26,268 nt of DNA from a virus. The stretch is taken from positions 1 through 26,268 of the IMG/VR virus record IMGVR_UViG_3300043449_001310; one strand, written 5' to 3'. The position numbers were made by a program, and so were the translations under genes. The notes beneath the pieces are model-generated. The model was not told the DNA's origin. It did not search any database and saw only the letters and a list, made by a program, of their open reading frames with translations. Of the stretch, positions 21,368-26,266 are shown one piece after another (positions within the stretch are counted from its first letter, which is position 1; every line of letters starts with the position of its first letter).

Positions 21368-21471
21368 GGGATGAATGCGATGTGACGGTCGCAGAAGCGG
21401 ACGAGCTCGACGACCATCAGGGCGGTCAGGATGCCGATGCAGACGCCCAGCCAGAAGCGGTCGACGTTCAC
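21364..21471 (-). CDS. 35-residue single-pass membrane protein
   Basis: A GTG start four bases inside the end of the ERF gene (GTGA overlap) opens 35 codons: VNVDRFWLGVCIGILTALMVVELVRFCDRHIAFIP. Residues about 7-23 form one hydrophobic helix with a short C-terminal polar tail. Overlaps with both neighbours argue that it is translated. Function unknown. Confidence 0.6.
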   Translation of the reverse strand: MNVDRFWLGVCIGILTALMVVELVRFCDRHIAFIP

Positions 21472-21911
21472 TTGGTCAGGGGGCGGGTGCCCGGTTGGGT
21501 GGACGCCGGTGCCGAGAAGGCGGTCGGCTTGGAGGAGGAGGCGCCGTCGTCGTCGAGGTCGGTGGCGATGCCGCAAGCGGTCTGGATGGACTGGCGGCGG
21601 AGGTAGGTGATGGCGCTGCCGATCTGCTGCGGGGTCAGTCCTTCGGCCTTCACGGACAGGCGGCCTGCCGGGAAGACGGTGCCGTCGATATGGCGGAAGG
21701 ACGTGAAGACCGTGACCTTGCCTTCCTCGCTGTCCAGGGTTTGGACGATGGCGAGGCAGTGCTTGGCGGCGACGGACTTGACGGTCTCGAGCACTTCCGC
21801 GAGGGAAGCGTAGCGGGACTTGAAGGCCGGGTTGACGCGGTCGGCGTGGACGTTGCTGACGTCGTTCAAGAAGTTCACGATGTCAGTATTGGGAGTGTGG
21901 GGGTGGCTCAT
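21468..21911 (-). CDS. erf: ERF-family ssDNA-annealing protein
   Basis: This 147-residue protein carries two ERF signatures: NPAFKSRYASLAEVLETVKSVAAKHCLAIVQTL (about 27-59), the N-x-x-F-K-S-x-Y-A-S-L-x-x-V-L motif, and IGSAITYLRRQSIQTACGIATDLDDDG (about 97-123), the G-x-A-I-T-Y-x-R-R-x-x-x-x-x-x-x-G-I-x-x-D-x-D-D-D-G motif. ERF proteins form rings that anneal complementary strands during phage recombination. The C-terminal 25 residues are Ser/Thr/Pro-rich and likely flexible. The protein pairs with the RecE-like exonuclease downstream. Start is ATG; the Shine-Dalgarno is weak. Confidence 0.92.
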   Translation of the reverse strand: MSHPHTPNTDIVNFLNDVSNVHADRVNPAFKSRYASLAEVLETVKSVAAKHCLAIVQTLDSEEGKVTVFTSFRHIDGTVFPAGRLSVKAEGLTPQQIGSAITYLRRQSIQTACGIATDLDDDGASSSKPTAFSAPASTQPGTRPLTK

Positions 21912-21916
21912 GGGAA

Positions 21917-22147
21917 TTAGTCGGCCTTCGGCTTGTCGACGAGGGTCATCAGGTCTTCGCGGGCGATGCGCTGGAGGTCGCCGTTGATGATCGGGTTGTA
22001 GTATTCCTTGCCGTTGTAGACGGAGACCTTGAGGAGGCGGGCCAGACGGTTGTCGGGCAGGATGACGTACGACGTGCCCGGGACGGGGATGGGCGGGACG
22101 ACGAGATGTTTCGTCGTTTGTTCGTTAGCGGGAATGCGTTGTTTCAT
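21917..22147 (-). CDS. Hypothetical small protein upstream of erf
   Basis: This 76-residue protein (MKQRIPANEQTTKHLVVPPIPVPGTSYVILPDNRLARLLKVS) has a Pro-rich N-terminus and a beta-like centre with YNGKEYYNPIINGD. It ends five bases before the ERF gene and begins 16 bases after an inverted-repeat region, so it may be the first gene of a sub-operon. No recognised family. Confidence 0.6.
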   Translation of the reverse strand: MKQRIPANEQTTKHLVVPPIPVPGTSYVILPDNRLARLLKVSVYNGKEYYNPIINGDLQRIAREDLMTLVDKPKAD

Positions 22148-22163
22148 TAGGGGGAGAAAGGGA

Positions 22164-22228
22164 GGGGGCTGGCGGCGGAGTTATTTGGGGTGGATGAATC
22201 CCAAAATGTGTCCTATGTGCCAGCCCCC
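22164..22228 (-). repeat. 10-bp inverted repeat between ruvC-like gene and recombination genes
   Basis: GGGGGCTGGC (22164-22173) and GCCAGCCCCC (22219-22228) are a perfect 10-bp inverted repeat separated by 45 bases. It fills most of the 86-base gap between the RuvC-like stop and the next start. No U-tract follows, so a long-loop RNA structure or protein-binding site is more likely than a terminator. Confidence 0.55.
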
Positions 22229-22233
22229 AAAGT

Positions 22234-22695
22234 TTAGTTGATGGCGCCGCGGCGGGCGGCGTCCAGGATGAGGAGGGCGTCGGCGTTCCAGAGGGTGACG
22301 TCGACGGTGGGAAAGAGCTCGGCGGCCCGAGACTTGAGTTTGTTCTTCCACGCGGTCGTGGTCAGGTCGCCCTTGGTGCCGCAAGTGTGCGCCTTCTGCC
22401 AGATGGCCGGACGTACGCGGTGCATCTTCCAGCCGAGCGTGACCGCGGCGCCGTAGAGGACGCCCGTGTTCCACATCAGTTTCCCGATGGCGGAGCCCGG
22501 GATGTTCTTGCCCGCGAAGAGGGGCGGCTCCTCAAGGTAGCAGTCGATTTCCTTCGCGGTGTTGGAGACCTCGACGAGGAAGGAAACAACCTCGAAGTCA
22601 GTCGCCGGCATCTTCTGCACCGTGACGAGCCCGTCCCGATCCAATAGGGCGAGCCCGCCGTTCACGCCTGGGTCGATTGCTACGATGAGGGCCAC
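22234..22695 (-). CDS. RuvC-like Holliday junction resolvase
   Basis: This 153-residue protein, read from the GTG at 22695, opens with ALIVAIDPGVNGG, the RuvC first-strand motif with the catalytic Asp at 8. It continues with CYLEEPPLF (Glu at 55-56), the helical GKLMWNTGVLYGAAVTLGW, RPAIWQK (95-101), and the C-terminal DALLILDAARRG with catalytic Asp residues at 139/145. This set is typical of phage RuvC-type resolvases, which debranch recombination intermediates before packaging. The GTG is preferred because upstream sequence is Pro/Arg shadow. An inverted TTGC/GCAA element (22707-22720) lies 12 bases before it. Confidence 0.85.
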   Translation of the reverse strand: MALIVAIDPGVNGGLALLDRDGLVTVQKMPATDFEVVSFLVEVSNTAKEIDCYLEEPPLFAGKNIPGSAIGKLMWNTGVLYGAAVTLGWKMHRVRPAIWQKAHTCGTKGDLTTTAWKNKLKSRAAELFPTVDVTLWNADALLILDAARRGAIN

Positions 22696-22706
22696 GGACA
22701 AGACCC

Positions 22707-22720
22707 TTGCAGTCGTGCAA
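22707..22720 (-). promoter_or_regulatory. TTGC/GCAA element upstream of RuvC-like gene
   Basis: TTGC, six bases, GCAA (TTGCA-CGAC-TGCAA on the transcribed strand), 11 bases before the GTG at 22695. Confidence 0.45.
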
Positions 22721-22739
22721 ACTCCTTGCCAGAAATAAA

Positions 22740-23186
22740 CTAGCGGCGGACGAGATTGCCGACGCGGATGGCGTACGATGCCCGGGCGGGCGGGGCGTTC
22801 GACAGGCGGAACCCGATGCTCGCGGCGCCGGTGAAGCCGAGGTTCCAGCAGAGGGCCAGACACTCGGGGGAAGGGTTAGGTATGCCTCGGGCGGTCAAAC
22901 GGCCTCTGAGGGCCCGCAGATAGGCAAGGGCGACCATGTCCTGGGCGAGCGGGGAACGCCATTGCCAGCGGGGGAAGGTCGGTTGGCCTTCGCGGAGAAG
23001 CTGCGCGTTGCCGTCGGCCCATGCCTCGGGGTGCATTTGGTAGAGCCCGAGGGCCGCCCCGCCGTCGCCACGCTGGAGGCGCTCGCCGCCCTCGACCTGA
23101 CCGATCGCGTGGAGGATGCGGGCGTCGGACTGGGCGTTGGCAGCGCAACCGAGCAGGAGCAGGGCGACGAGGGGGACGGGGCTCAT
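22740..23186 (-). CDS. Secreted lysozyme-like / lytic transglycosylase protein
   Basis: This 148-residue protein begins MSPVPLVALLLLGCAANAQSD, a short signal peptide with a near-lipobox LLGC. The mature part contains ILHAIGQVEGGERL with a probable catalytic Glu at 32, GAALGLYQMHPEAW (43-56), the G-L-Y-Q-M motif of SLT-type lysozymes, and LALCWNLGFTG (110-120). This is the lysozyme-like superfamily fold. It may act as an endolysin that is exported by the host Sec system, or as a virion-free murein enzyme during infection. ATGA overlap with the methyltransferase fixes the start; the extension upstream is shadow of that gene. An export-dependent endolysin is an inference from the signal sequence. 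Confidence 0.78.
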   Translation of the reverse strand: MSPVPLVALLLLGCAANAQSDARILHAIGQVEGGERLQRGDGGAALGLYQMHPEAWADGNAQLLREGQPTFPRWQWRSPLAQDMVALAYLRALRGRLTARGIPNPSPECLALCWNLGFTGAASIGFRLSNAPPARASYAIRVGNLVRR

Positions 23187-24172
23187 TGTTGGGAAGCGAT
23201 GCGGGTGCCAATCCATCGAACGACCGGAACGGCAAAGGAGTTTCCCGCGCATTTATATTGCGGGCCGTCGGGGGCGGTAGGCTTGCCCTTCCAAGGGATG
23301 TTCGTCCAGTTGTCAGGGAATCCTTGGAGGCGGAGGCATTCGTTAGGGGTAAGTCGGCGGACGGCTACAGAAGTTGCCACCGCGTGGCAATGGGCAGCTT
23401 GAAGCGTAAATTGTGGGTCGCCGTTGTTTCCGATTCCAATCGTCATGCGCGCATCGTTTATAGGGTCTGGCCTTCCGCCAAGCGTTAGGGTGTTAATTGG
23501 ATATGCTTGTTCAGCGCCTCCTCCAGCATCGGGGGCAACGCCTTGCTTCTTTTTTCCGCCCGCCGCAAGATGCCGCTGCAGGCCCTCGCGGAGAGATAGA
23601 ACCTCGGCGGCAGAGGCCCAGCCTCCAGCACCTCGGCGAGCAACGACAAAGACCCGCCGGCGGCGTTGGGGCACGGCTGACCAGCCGCGTCGATGTGGGT
23701 GCAACCTACACTCTCCGACGTGTTGAGCGTCCAAGACTCGGTAGGCCCACCCATACCCGAGTTGCCCCAGGGCGTGGAGGAAGGTTCCGAAGGTGCGCCC
23801 TCCGTCCACCGACAGGAGACCCGGCACGTTTTCATAAACGACCCACTCGGGTCGCAGTCGGTCAACCAAGCCGAGATAGGTGAGGGTGAGGTTTCCGCGT
23901 GGATCGGCAAGTCCTCGCCGGAGGCCGGAAAAGCTGAATGCCTGGCATGGAGGGCCGCCGATAATGATGTCCACATCTCCAGTTGAGAAGGGCCATTGTT
24001 TGTATTTTGTGAGGTCGCCATAGTTGGGGGTGTTGGGAAAGCGGTGGGCCAGCACGGCGGAAGCGAATGGGTCAATCTCGCAGAAGCCGACGGCTTTCCA
24101 GCCAAGCGGCTCCCACGCGATGGACGCGGCCTCCATGCCAGAGCAGACGGATAGGAAGCGCAGTTGCTTCAC
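23183..24172 (-). CDS. dcm-like: C5-cytosine DNA methyltransferase
   Basis: This 329-residue enzyme has the canonical motifs: I (FLSVCSGMEA, 6-15), IV with the catalytic Cys (GGPPCQAFS, Cys76), VI (ENV, 114-116), VIII (QRRRRVF, 169-175), IX (RRLTPNECLRLQGFPDNW, 272-289) and X (YKCAGNSFAVPVVRWIG, 306-322). It transfers methyl groups from S-adenosylmethionine to cytosine C5 in duplex DNA. In phages this usually protects the genome from host restriction. Between DAQHVG and VPQRRRR there is a 13-residue stretch (ECRLHPHRRGWSA) that I do not expect in the family. The GTG start overlaps the previous stop (GTGA). The gene also holds a second long ORF in another frame. Confidence 0.95.
   Translation of the reverse strand: MKQLRFLSVCSGMEAASIAWEPLGWKAVGFCEIDPFASAVLAHRFPNTPNYGDLTKYKQWPFSTGDVDIIIGGPPCQAFSFSGLRRGLADPRGNLTLTYLGLVDRLRPEWVVYENVPGLLSVDGGRTFGTFLHALGQLGYGWAYRVLDAQHVGECRLHPHRRGWSAVPQRRRRVFVVARRGAGGWASAAEVLSLREGLQRHLAAGGKKKQGVAPDAGGGAEQAYPINTLTLGGRPDPINDARMTIGIGNNGDPQFTLQAAHCHAVATSVAVRRLTPNECLRLQGFPDNWTNIPWKGKPTAPDGPQYKCAGNSFAVPVVRWIGTRIASQQ
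23485..24105 (-). CDS. Alternate-frame ORF inside the methyltransferase gene (possible overprinted protein)
   Basis: On the same strand but in a different frame, an ATG-initiated ORF of 206 codons lies wholly within the methyltransferase. Most of it is Ser/Thr/Pro-rich, but the C-terminal part reads LAEVLEAGPLPPRFYLS then LSARACSGILRRAEKR and a closing S-K-A-L-P-P-M-L-E-E-A-L. I recall this arrangement (S-L-x-x-x-L-E then L-S-x-x-A-C-x-G-I-L-R-R-A-x-K-R-G-K-x-L-P) from phage proteins annotated beside cytosine methyltransferases. By hand count over 60 codons (about 23521-23700), GC at the third position is 51/60 in this frame against 35/60 in the methyltransferase frame. Dual coding is inferred; the ORF may still be a by-product of conserved methyltransferase residues. 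Confidence 0.35.
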   Translation of the reverse strand: MAGKPSASARLTHSLPPCWPTAFPTPPTMATSQNTNNGPSQLEMWTSLSAALHARHSAFPASGEDLPIHAETSPSPISAWLTDCDPSGSFMKTCRVSCRWTEGAPSEPSSTPWGNSGMGGPTESWTLNTSESVGCTHIDAAGQPCPNAAGGSLSLLAEVLEAGPLPPRFYLSARACSGILRRAEKRSKALPPMLEEALNKHIQLTP

Positions 24173-24456
24173 GGCCTACGGGGGATGAAGGAGCCCTCGA
24201 TGGTGACCTCGGCGATGCGGTAGGAGAAGGTCAGCCCGATGCAGTCACCGGCCCCGACGTAGGGCTTGATTGAGACCTCGTCGGCACCCTGCTTGCGCAT
24301 GATCTCCGAGTAGTCCAGGATGTGCCGCTCGACGTGGGGCAGGGCGAACTTGGCCCTGGCGTAGTCGCCGGTTATGATGCGCTCGTTGATGTGGTAGACC
24401 TCGCCCGCGAGGGCCGCGAAGGCGGGGAGGTGGCGGAAGTGGCCGACGTCGCTCAC
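24169..24456 (-). CDS. Hypothetical protein coupled to coiled-coil gene
   Basis: This 95-residue protein starts at GTG (VSDVGHFRHLPAFAALAGEVYHINERIITGDYARAKFALPHVERHILDYSE), with its Shine-Dalgarno inside the coiled-coil gene upstream. The first two-thirds is helical; the last third is beta-rich (KPYVGAGDCIGLTFSYRIAEVTIEGSFIPRRP). The stop overlaps the methyltransferase start. I know no family for it. Its proximity suggests a link to methylation or to the coiled-coil protein, which is only inference. Confidence 0.65.
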   Translation of the reverse strand: MSDVGHFRHLPAFAALAGEVYHINERIITGDYARAKFALPHVERHILDYSEIMRKQGADEVSIKPYVGAGDCIGLTFSYRIAEVTIEGSFIPRRP

Positions 24457-24477
24457 GGCTGGCCTCCCTTCTTGGCG
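24450..24477 (-). repeat. Coupling cassette copy 3
   Basis: Identical over 28 bases to 18138-18165 although about 6.3 kb away. It encodes the KKGGQP tail and stop in one frame and the Shine-Dalgarno plus GTGAGC start in the overlapping frame. Confidence 0.85.
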
Positions 24478-24812
24478 ACAGTCCAAACCCAGATTGCTTC
24501 CTTGAAGTTATCTGCGTCAGTTTCGTCGCCACTTGACCATAGACTGAACGCCTTATCCCCGGCCTTGGTCAGCCGCTCGATCTCGGCCTTGAGGCGTTCA
24601 ATGCGGTTTTTCTGATGTTCACAGCATTTCTGAAGAATGTCGCTTTCGTTATTCAGCCGCTCGACCTCGGCCTTGAGGCGGCGGCACTCCGCTTGGGATG
24701 CGTTGATGGTCTTATCCATCTCGGAGGTCAAAGCCTCGAGGCGGGCGACCTCCGCCTGAGCCTTGACCATCTCGGCCCACTTCTCGGGCTCGACCGGGAT
24801 GTACTTACCCAC
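24453..24812 (-). CDS. Coiled-coil protein with KKGGQP tail (paralogue 3)
   Basis: This 119-residue protein starts at GTG (MGKYIPVEPEKWAEMVKAQAEVARLEAL). Long heptad repeats cover about residues 15-85 and include RRLKAEVERLNNESD and ERLKAEIERLTKAGDKAF. The C-terminus is IWVWTVAKKGGQP. It is the longest coiled coil of the three paralogues, and the DNA encoding RLKAEVERL is nearly identical among them. It overlaps the preceding gene by eight bases and provides the ribosome-binding site for the next. Function unknown; oligomerisation is likely. Confidence 0.7.
   Translation of the reverse strand: MGKYIPVEPEKWAEMVKAQAEVARLEALTSEMDKTINASQAECRRLKAEVERLNNESDILQKCCEHQKNRIERLKAEIERLTKAGDKAFSLWSSGDETDADNFKEAIWVWTVAKKGGQP
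24570..24596 (-). repeat. 27-bp coiled-coil repeat copy
   Basis: Same unit in paralogue 3, encoding RLKAEIERL. Confidence 0.75.
24654..24680 (-). repeat. 27-bp coiled-coil repeat copy
   Basis: Same unit in paralogue 3, encoding RLKAEVERL; the two copies here are 84 bases apart. Confidence 0.75.
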
Positions 24813-25095
24813 GGGCGCGCTTCTCCATGTCGAGGATGACGCGCTCGTTGTGCATGGCGACGGCGTGGGCCCGCTCGGCCTTCGCGATCCAATGCTCGCG
24901 GGACTGCTTGGCGGCGATGGTCTCGAGCTGAGAGGCCTTGAGCGCCGCGTCGGCCCGGTCGGCGTAGGCCTTCAGGGCGGCCACGGTGGACGCGAGGGAG
25001 CGGGCGGTAGACCAGGGCGTGAGCCACCAGAGCCGCGGGAGGGTGTTGCCTTTGACGATGAGCATATCCGGGGAGTGTGCGAGGGGGTCGGGCAT
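24805..25095 (-). CDS. Hypothetical protein, possibly coiled-coil
   Basis: The start is the ATG at 25095 (MPDPLAHSPDMLIVKGNTLPRLWWLTPWSTARSLAS), forming a TGATG overlap with the HTH-like gene; an upstream extension is Arg/Pro-rich shadow. The 96-residue product has a Trp-rich segment around residues 18-30 and a long helix after it (TVAALKAYADRADAALKASQLETIAAKQSREHWIAKAERAHAVAMHNERVILDMEKRARG). No family recognised. Confidence 0.6.
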   Translation of the reverse strand: MPDPLAHSPDMLIVKGNTLPRLWWLTPWSTARSLASTVAALKAYADRADAALKASQLETIAAKQSREHWIAKAERAHAVAMHNERVILDMEKRARG

Positions 25096-25364
25096 CAGGA
25101 GCGGGAGTAGGGGGCGCGGGGCTGGACGTTCGTCCACTTGATGCGGAGGACGTCGAGCCACGTCCGCAAGAGCGGGACGGACACGCCGAGGGCGAGGGCC
25201 GCGTCGGCTTGGGTCTTGCCGGCGGTGTTGAGCGCCGTCAGCTGCGGGTGGATCGCGGCGAGGCGCTGGGCGAACGCGGGCTGGACGGGCCGCTTGAGGG
25301 TGAGCGGGCGGGAGGCGACGATGATGGTCGTCTCGGTGGCGGAGGACTTGCGGGGGGTGTTCAT
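25095..25364 (-). CDS. Small HTH-like DNA-binding protein
   Basis: This 89-residue protein has a Thr/Arg-rich N-terminus followed by QRLAAIHPQLTALNTAGKTQADAALALGVSVPLLRTWLDVLRIKW (about 33-77). TQADAALALGVSVPLLRTWLDVL fits a helix-turn-helix in which ALGVS is the turn. It is near the head of the leftward early operon and next to a regulatory-looking gap, so a transcription regulator is plausible. No Shine-Dalgarno; the ATG follows CCCACACC. Confidence 0.65.
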   Translation of the reverse strand: MNTPRKSSATETTIIVASRPLTLKRPVQPAFAQRLAAIHPQLTALNTAGKTQADAALALGVSVPLLRTWLDVLRIKWTNVQPRAPYSRS

Positions 25365-25382
25365 GGTGTGGGTGGGTGGGAA

Positions 25383-25490
25383 TTAGAACTTCGGGTTATC
25401 GATGATCTCCAGAAGGCCGGGGCCGTCCGCGAGGAAGAAGATGACAGCCGCCAGCAGGATGCCAAGGGCGAGGAGGGTGAGGAGTTTCAT
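25383..25490 (-). CDS. 35-residue membrane peptide
   Basis: Sequence: MKLLTLLALGILLAAVIFFL followed by ADGPGLLEIIDNPKF. One hydrophobic helix (residues 3-20) follows a single Lys, and an acidic tail is at the C-terminus. The ATG sits in the context ACACACCATG, similar to the following gene. It is the first gene after the 200-base intergenic region, so it may be the first product of the early transcript. Small phage membrane peptides of this kind often have unknown or host-directed roles. Short length keeps confidence moderate. Confidence 0.6.
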   Translation of the reverse strand: MKLLTLLALGILLAAVIFFLADGPGLLEIIDNPKF

Positions 25491-25515
25491 GGTGTGTTGG
25501 TTGGAACGTCCCCAC

Positions 25516-25552
25516 CTTGACCATCTCGTTTTATTCCGTCAAGCCTTTTGAC
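25516..25552 (-). promoter_or_regulatory. TTGAC/GTCAA half-site cluster
   Basis: CTTGAC (25516-25521), GTCAAG (25538-25543) and TTGAC (25548-25552) alternate in orientation, forming overlapping inverted repeats with 16- and 5-base spacers. This looks like an operator, or a -35 element embedded in an operator. Confidence 0.45.
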
Positions 25553-25556
25553 TGAC

Positions 25557-25581
25557 CTTCCCGCTCGGGCACATTTGGAAC
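25557..25581 (-). repeat. Direct repeat copy 1 in intergenic region
   Basis: The 25-base unit begins CTTCCCGCTCGG and ends TTGGAAC on the plus strand. It matches copy 2 except for one substitution and one added T, 50 bases away start to start. Confidence 0.8.
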
Positions 25582-25606
25582 GTTCAAGGGGGTAAAGTTT
25601 CCATAT

Positions 25607-25632
25607 CTTCCCGCTCGGTCACATTTTGGAAC
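25607..25632 (-). repeat. Direct repeat copy 2 in intergenic region
   Basis: The 26-base unit has the same CTTCCCGCTCGG start and TTGGAAC end as copy 1. The 50-base spacing, about five helical turns, places both on the same face of the DNA. Confidence 0.8.
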
Positions 25633-25689
25633 CATAGGCCGCCGTCGACATATGCCCGGGGATACGTCGATAGACCCCTCTCCGTGCCC

Positions 25690-26016
25690 TCAGGAGGCGT
25701 TTTCCCGCCTCAGACGCAAGAATACCGCCACCCCCACCCCTAGGCACCCCACAGACAGCGCCCAGCCTAGGTCGCGGCAGGTCTTCAGGGCCAGCGTCGC
25801 GGCGCTCAGGCTCCTCTCAAGGTTCTTGTCGTCCGACTTCGTGCCGGCATCGGTGATTAGGAGCACCATCGCCTGAGAGTCCTGGAACGACCGCAGGACA
25901 AAGTCGCAGATGAACGCCGAGGCCGCAGCTGAGAGCAGGGCCGCCGTGACCAGCAGGCCGACCGCGAGCAGCAGGTTGTTATCGGCGGGCTTTGGGCTTT
26001 GCTTTGCCGGCGGCAC
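25690..26016 (-). CDS. Two-helix membrane protein
   Basis: This 108-residue protein starts at GTG with an AAAGGAG Shine-Dalgarno six bases upstream and overlaps the holin-like gene by 38 bases. It has two hydrophobic segments, at about 14-38 (NNLLLAVGLLVTAALLSAAASAFIC) and 85-102 (LGWALSVGCLGVGVAVFL), separated by a polar, Asp/Lys-rich loop, with a basic C-terminus. Its location after a holin candidate suggests a second holin or antiholin, but I know no matching family. Confidence 0.65.
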   Translation of the reverse strand: MPPAKQSPKPADNNLLLAVGLLVTAALLSAAASAFICDFVLRSFQDSQAMVLLITDAGTKSDDKNLERSLSAATLALKTCRDLGWALSVGCLGVGVAVFLRLRRENAS

Positions 26017-26266
26017 GTTTGACTCCTTTCGATACTTTGGCGACCTCGGCCTCGCCCTTGGCCTTGATGTATTTCAGAAGGTAGTCGAGACACTCGGGGG
26101 CCGCGTAGCCAGCCGCACCGACGGCGGCCATCCTCAGCCCGGTGCTTTGGATATGGTCTTGGACGCCGTACCCGACGAGGGCCGCCGTGATCGCCGCGGC
26201 GAAGACCCGACGCACGACCCAGCCCACGGTCACCGGCTCGGTCGACAGGAGGAGGCGGGCCGTCAT
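25979..26266 (-). CDS. Holin-like membrane protein
   Basis: This 95-residue protein has two predicted membrane segments at about 13-34 (GWVVRRVFAAAITAALVGYGV) and 44-62 (RMAAVGAAGYAAPECLDYLL), followed by a very basic C-terminal tail rich in Lys and Ala. The size, two hydrophobic helices, the segment GYAAPECLDYLLKYIKAK and the charged tail match class II/LydA-like holins, which make membrane lesions for lysis. The start lies two bases from the window edge, so a longer N-terminus cannot be excluded. It overlaps the next membrane protein gene. Confidence 0.6.
   Translation of the reverse strand: MTARLLLSTEPVTVGWVVRRVFAAAITAALVGYGVQDHIQSTGLRMAAVGAAGYAAPECLDYLLKYIKAKGEAEVAKVSKGVKRAAGKAKPKARR

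Larger units (their letters stand above)
25491..25689 (-). promoter_or_regulatory. Intergenic regulatory region of the leftward operon
   Basis: No gene is present in 199 bases. It contains the two direct-repeat copies (25557-25581, 25607-25632), three alternating TTGAC/GTCAA half-sites (25516-25552), an AT-rich GGAATAAAAC stretch and the self-complementary GAACGTTC near 25579-25586. It precedes the long minus-strand operon starting at 25490, so it is the best candidate for the early promoter and operator. I cannot fix a -35/-10 pair with confidence. Confidence 0.55.

Noticed and set aside
22181-22474. Alternate-frame ORF over the 3' half of the RuvC-like gene
   Set aside because: It shows an Arg/Pro/His-rich shadow composition and no start context; only the last residues (GWHIGHILGFIHPK) look protein-like and have no match I know.
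25647-25671. Imperfect palindrome GTCGACATAT...ATACGTCGAT as terminator
   Set aside because: The arms mismatch in the centre and no T-tract follows on the minus strand.
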